Below are positions 63,001 through 64,000 of a stretch of DNA of 64,000 bases, piece by piece. This DNA is from Alteromonas aestuariivivens. GTDB lineage: Bacteria; Pseudomonadota; Gammaproteobacteria; Enterobacterales; Alteromonadaceae. Where the stretch lies: positions 248,001 to 312,000 of the forward strand of contig NZ_QRHA01000003.1 of NCBI RefSeq assembly GCF_003367475.1. The letters run 5' to 3'. The notes under the pieces are model-generated. The model made no database searches. It was not told where the DNA came from and was given only the letters and a program-made list of their open reading frames with translations. Position 1 is the first letter of the stretch; each line of letters opens with the position of its first letter. A program made the translations under genes and the position numbers.

Positions 63001-63662
63001 CAAATTGAACTCCGGTATTTTTCAGGTACAGTCAGACCGCACCCGGTTAAAATGACCTCAATCAGTTGCTGGGTCGCGGCCTGATAATCGGCCTTCTTCA
63101 TCTTCGCGCCGCGCAAGCGTGTTACCTGAACGGCAAAATCGGCATAGTGCTGGGTACTGGACCAGATGTGAAACAGCAGATAGTAGGGGTCCATACGGCG
63201 CATTTTGCCGCTGTCCATCCAGGCCTTCAGAATTGCAATTCGACTGGCCATCCATTTAGCGTGCTCGTCATCAAAGTATCGGTTCAGATTCGGCGCGCCG
63301 TTCAGGATTTCCATGGCAAATATTTTTGATGCAACAGGATGGGTACGGGACATTTCCACCTTTTCGGTAATATAACTGGCCAGAATCTCAGCCGGGTCAT
63401 CCTCCGCTGTCGCCTGGTCAAAACGGGAATTCCACAAACTAAGGGTTTGTTGCAACACTGCCAGATACAAATCCTGCTTGGACTTGAAGTAATACAATAC
63501 GTTGGTTTTGGGAAGACCAGCACCGTCAGCGATTTGCTGAACCGAGGTGCCTTTAAAACCGTTTTGCGCGAATGCTTTCTCGGCCGCATCCATGATCCGG
63601 GCCTTGTTCTTGGCCCCTACTCCTGCGTCCGCCATCTTGCTTAATGTCATTGGTGTTTTCAA
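63000..63662 (-). CDS. RutR-like TetR-family regulator
   Basis: 220 residues. N-terminal HTH (RIMDAAEKAFAQNGFKGTSVQQIADGAGLPKTNVLYYFKSKQDLYLAVL) very similar to RutR, and a C-terminal ligand domain with shared blocks (EVSRDYPQASRLF-like EMSRTHPVASKIFAMEILNGAP; IWSSTQHYADFAVQV). RutR senses uracil in E. coli and controls pyrimidine and purine degradation. Here the ligand could be a purine-ring breakdown product. A RutR-like dyad lies 25 bp upstream, indicating autoregulation. Confidence 0.9.
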   Translation of the reverse strand: MKTPMTLSKMADAGVGAKNKARIMDAAEKAFAQNGFKGTSVQQIADGAGLPKTNVLYYFKSKQDLYLAVLQQTLSLWNSRFDQATAEDDPAEILASYITEKVEMSRTHPVASKIFAMEILNGAPNLNRYFDDEHAKWMASRIAILKAWMDSGKMRRMDPYYLLFHIWSSTQHYADFAVQVTRLRGAKMKKADYQAATQQLIEVILTGCGLTVPEKYRSSI

Positions 63663-63686
63663 TTCCTTGTGTGAACGTTGCCGATC

Positions 63687-63702
63687 CTGACCATTCAGTC
63701 AT
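63687..63702 (-). promoter_or_regulatory. RutR-like operator site 4 (autoregulatory)
   Basis: CTGACCA-TT-CAGTCAT: the left arm matches TTGACCA in six of seven bases; the right arm keeps GTCA. It lies 25 bp upstream of the regulator's start, over its probable promoter. The weakest of the five sites. Confidence 0.5.
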
Positions 63703-63726
63703 AGTGCCACATTGTCATAGTGGCAC

Positions 63727-63945
63727 AAGAAATAATTCTTCTGGCTTCAGATTTTGTACCAGGCCTCAGCAAAATTGCATTTGAGCATGAAACTTGCGTA
63801 CGGTTTTTGGCGAAAAAACGAAACTTCGAACCCGTCCAGGTTTCAAATAAACAGCCTTTGGACGTTTTTCCAGCAAAATCGGGTTTAACGGAAAATGAGA
63901 GCGTCATGCCTGTTGAAGGGTTGGCGTGTTTTTTTAATCAAAAAA
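63727..63945. other. Upstream region without a supported gene
   Basis: About 220 bp between the RutR-like gene's upstream repeats and the last operator. No convincing gene; a plus-strand open frame lacks recognisable features. Poly-T and poly-A tracts (GTGTTTTTTT, CAAAAAACTG) flank the end. Confidence 0.3.
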
Positions 63946-63961
63946 CTGACCATTTGGTCTA
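63946..63961 (+). promoter_or_regulatory. RutR-like operator site 5 before the right-edge gene
   Basis: CTGACCA-TT-TGGTCTA matches the RutR consensus in 12 of 14 arm bases, the best site in the window. A -10-like TATAGT (63983-63988) follows, and an ATG at 63990 starts a frame that leaves the window after four codons. The gene beyond is therefore probably another purine-pathway member. Confidence 0.7.
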
Positions 63962-64000
63962 CTTTTAAGTTGCAAAGACAGATATAGTAATGCCTAAACA

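Noticed and set aside
63727-63968. 82-codon plus-strand frame near the right edge
   Set aside because: No ribosome site, and it contains the RutR-like operator; more likely regulatory sequence.

Overview
The window looks like chromosomal DNA of a marine or environmental gammaproteobacterium of moderate GC. The evidence is the housekeeping content (mfd, nagZ, ihfA-pheT-pheS, thrS-infC-rpmI-rplT), a CsiV-type envelope protein, a TonB-dependent receptor and families typical of that class (DUF3080, DUF924, pteridine reductase). The species cannot be named from sequence alone.

Layout. 1-12.4 kb: the 3' part of mfd, a 280-bp MITE-like element, csiV, a cobalamin adenosyltransferase, then leftward an SLC13 transporter and nagZ, a ybaK-type deacylase, a small anchored protein, and ihfA-pheT-pheS. 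12.4-36.8 kb: an accessory block between pheS and rplT. These genes are contiguous in E. coli and Pseudomonas (thrS-infC-rpmI-rplT-pheS-pheT-ihfA), so the block looks inserted into a conserved translation cluster. It holds two tandem secreted glycoside-hydrolase-like proteins and then a tightly packed 17-gene rightward surface-glycan operon: two sulfotransferases, a polyprenyl-phosphate-sugar synthase-like GT2, an adenylate-forming ligase, a DUF98 chorismate-lyase-like protein, an acyl carrier protein, three hexapeptide acyltransferases, a GT4, a DUF457 membrane protein, an HlyD-like adaptor, a flippase, two unusual membrane proteins, a GT-C enzyme and a GH-like/esterase fusion. A di-heme peroxidase and an SDR gene close the block. 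My reading is a sulfated glycan or glycolipid carrying a 4-hydroxybenzoyl-type group made from chorismate and delivered via ACP.

36.8-44.1 kb: rplT, rpmI, infC (ATT start) and thrS leftward, then fructosamine kinase, a FolM-like reductase, a DUF3080 lipoprotein and an MscS channel. 44.3-52.4 kb: an RpiR/MurR regulator, a DUF924 protein, and an operon behind a perfect 18-bp palindrome: amidase, HpxW-like oxamate amidohydrolase, TSUP permease, ureidoglycine-type aminotransferase, allantoate amidohydrolase, cupin. 52.4-64 kb: an exported adenosine-deaminase-like enzyme, a TonB-dependent receptor, a NUP-family lipoprotein, adenine deaminase, an AzgA-type purine permease, two MITE-like elements, a hypothetical gene, a DUF3862 lipoprotein, PuuE allantoinase and a RutR-like TetR regulator.

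The last 20 kb read as one purine-nitrogen scavenging system: uptake and deamination of nucleosides and bases, then allantoin to allantoate, ureidoglycine, oxalurate, oxamate, and finally oxalate plus ammonia. Five copies of a 16-bp dyad resembling the RutR operator (TTGACCA-NN-TGGTCAA) lie in front of its transcription units. A possible sigma-54 promoter precedes the receptor gene. The oxidative steps from hypoxanthine to allantoin are not in the window and may lie to the right.
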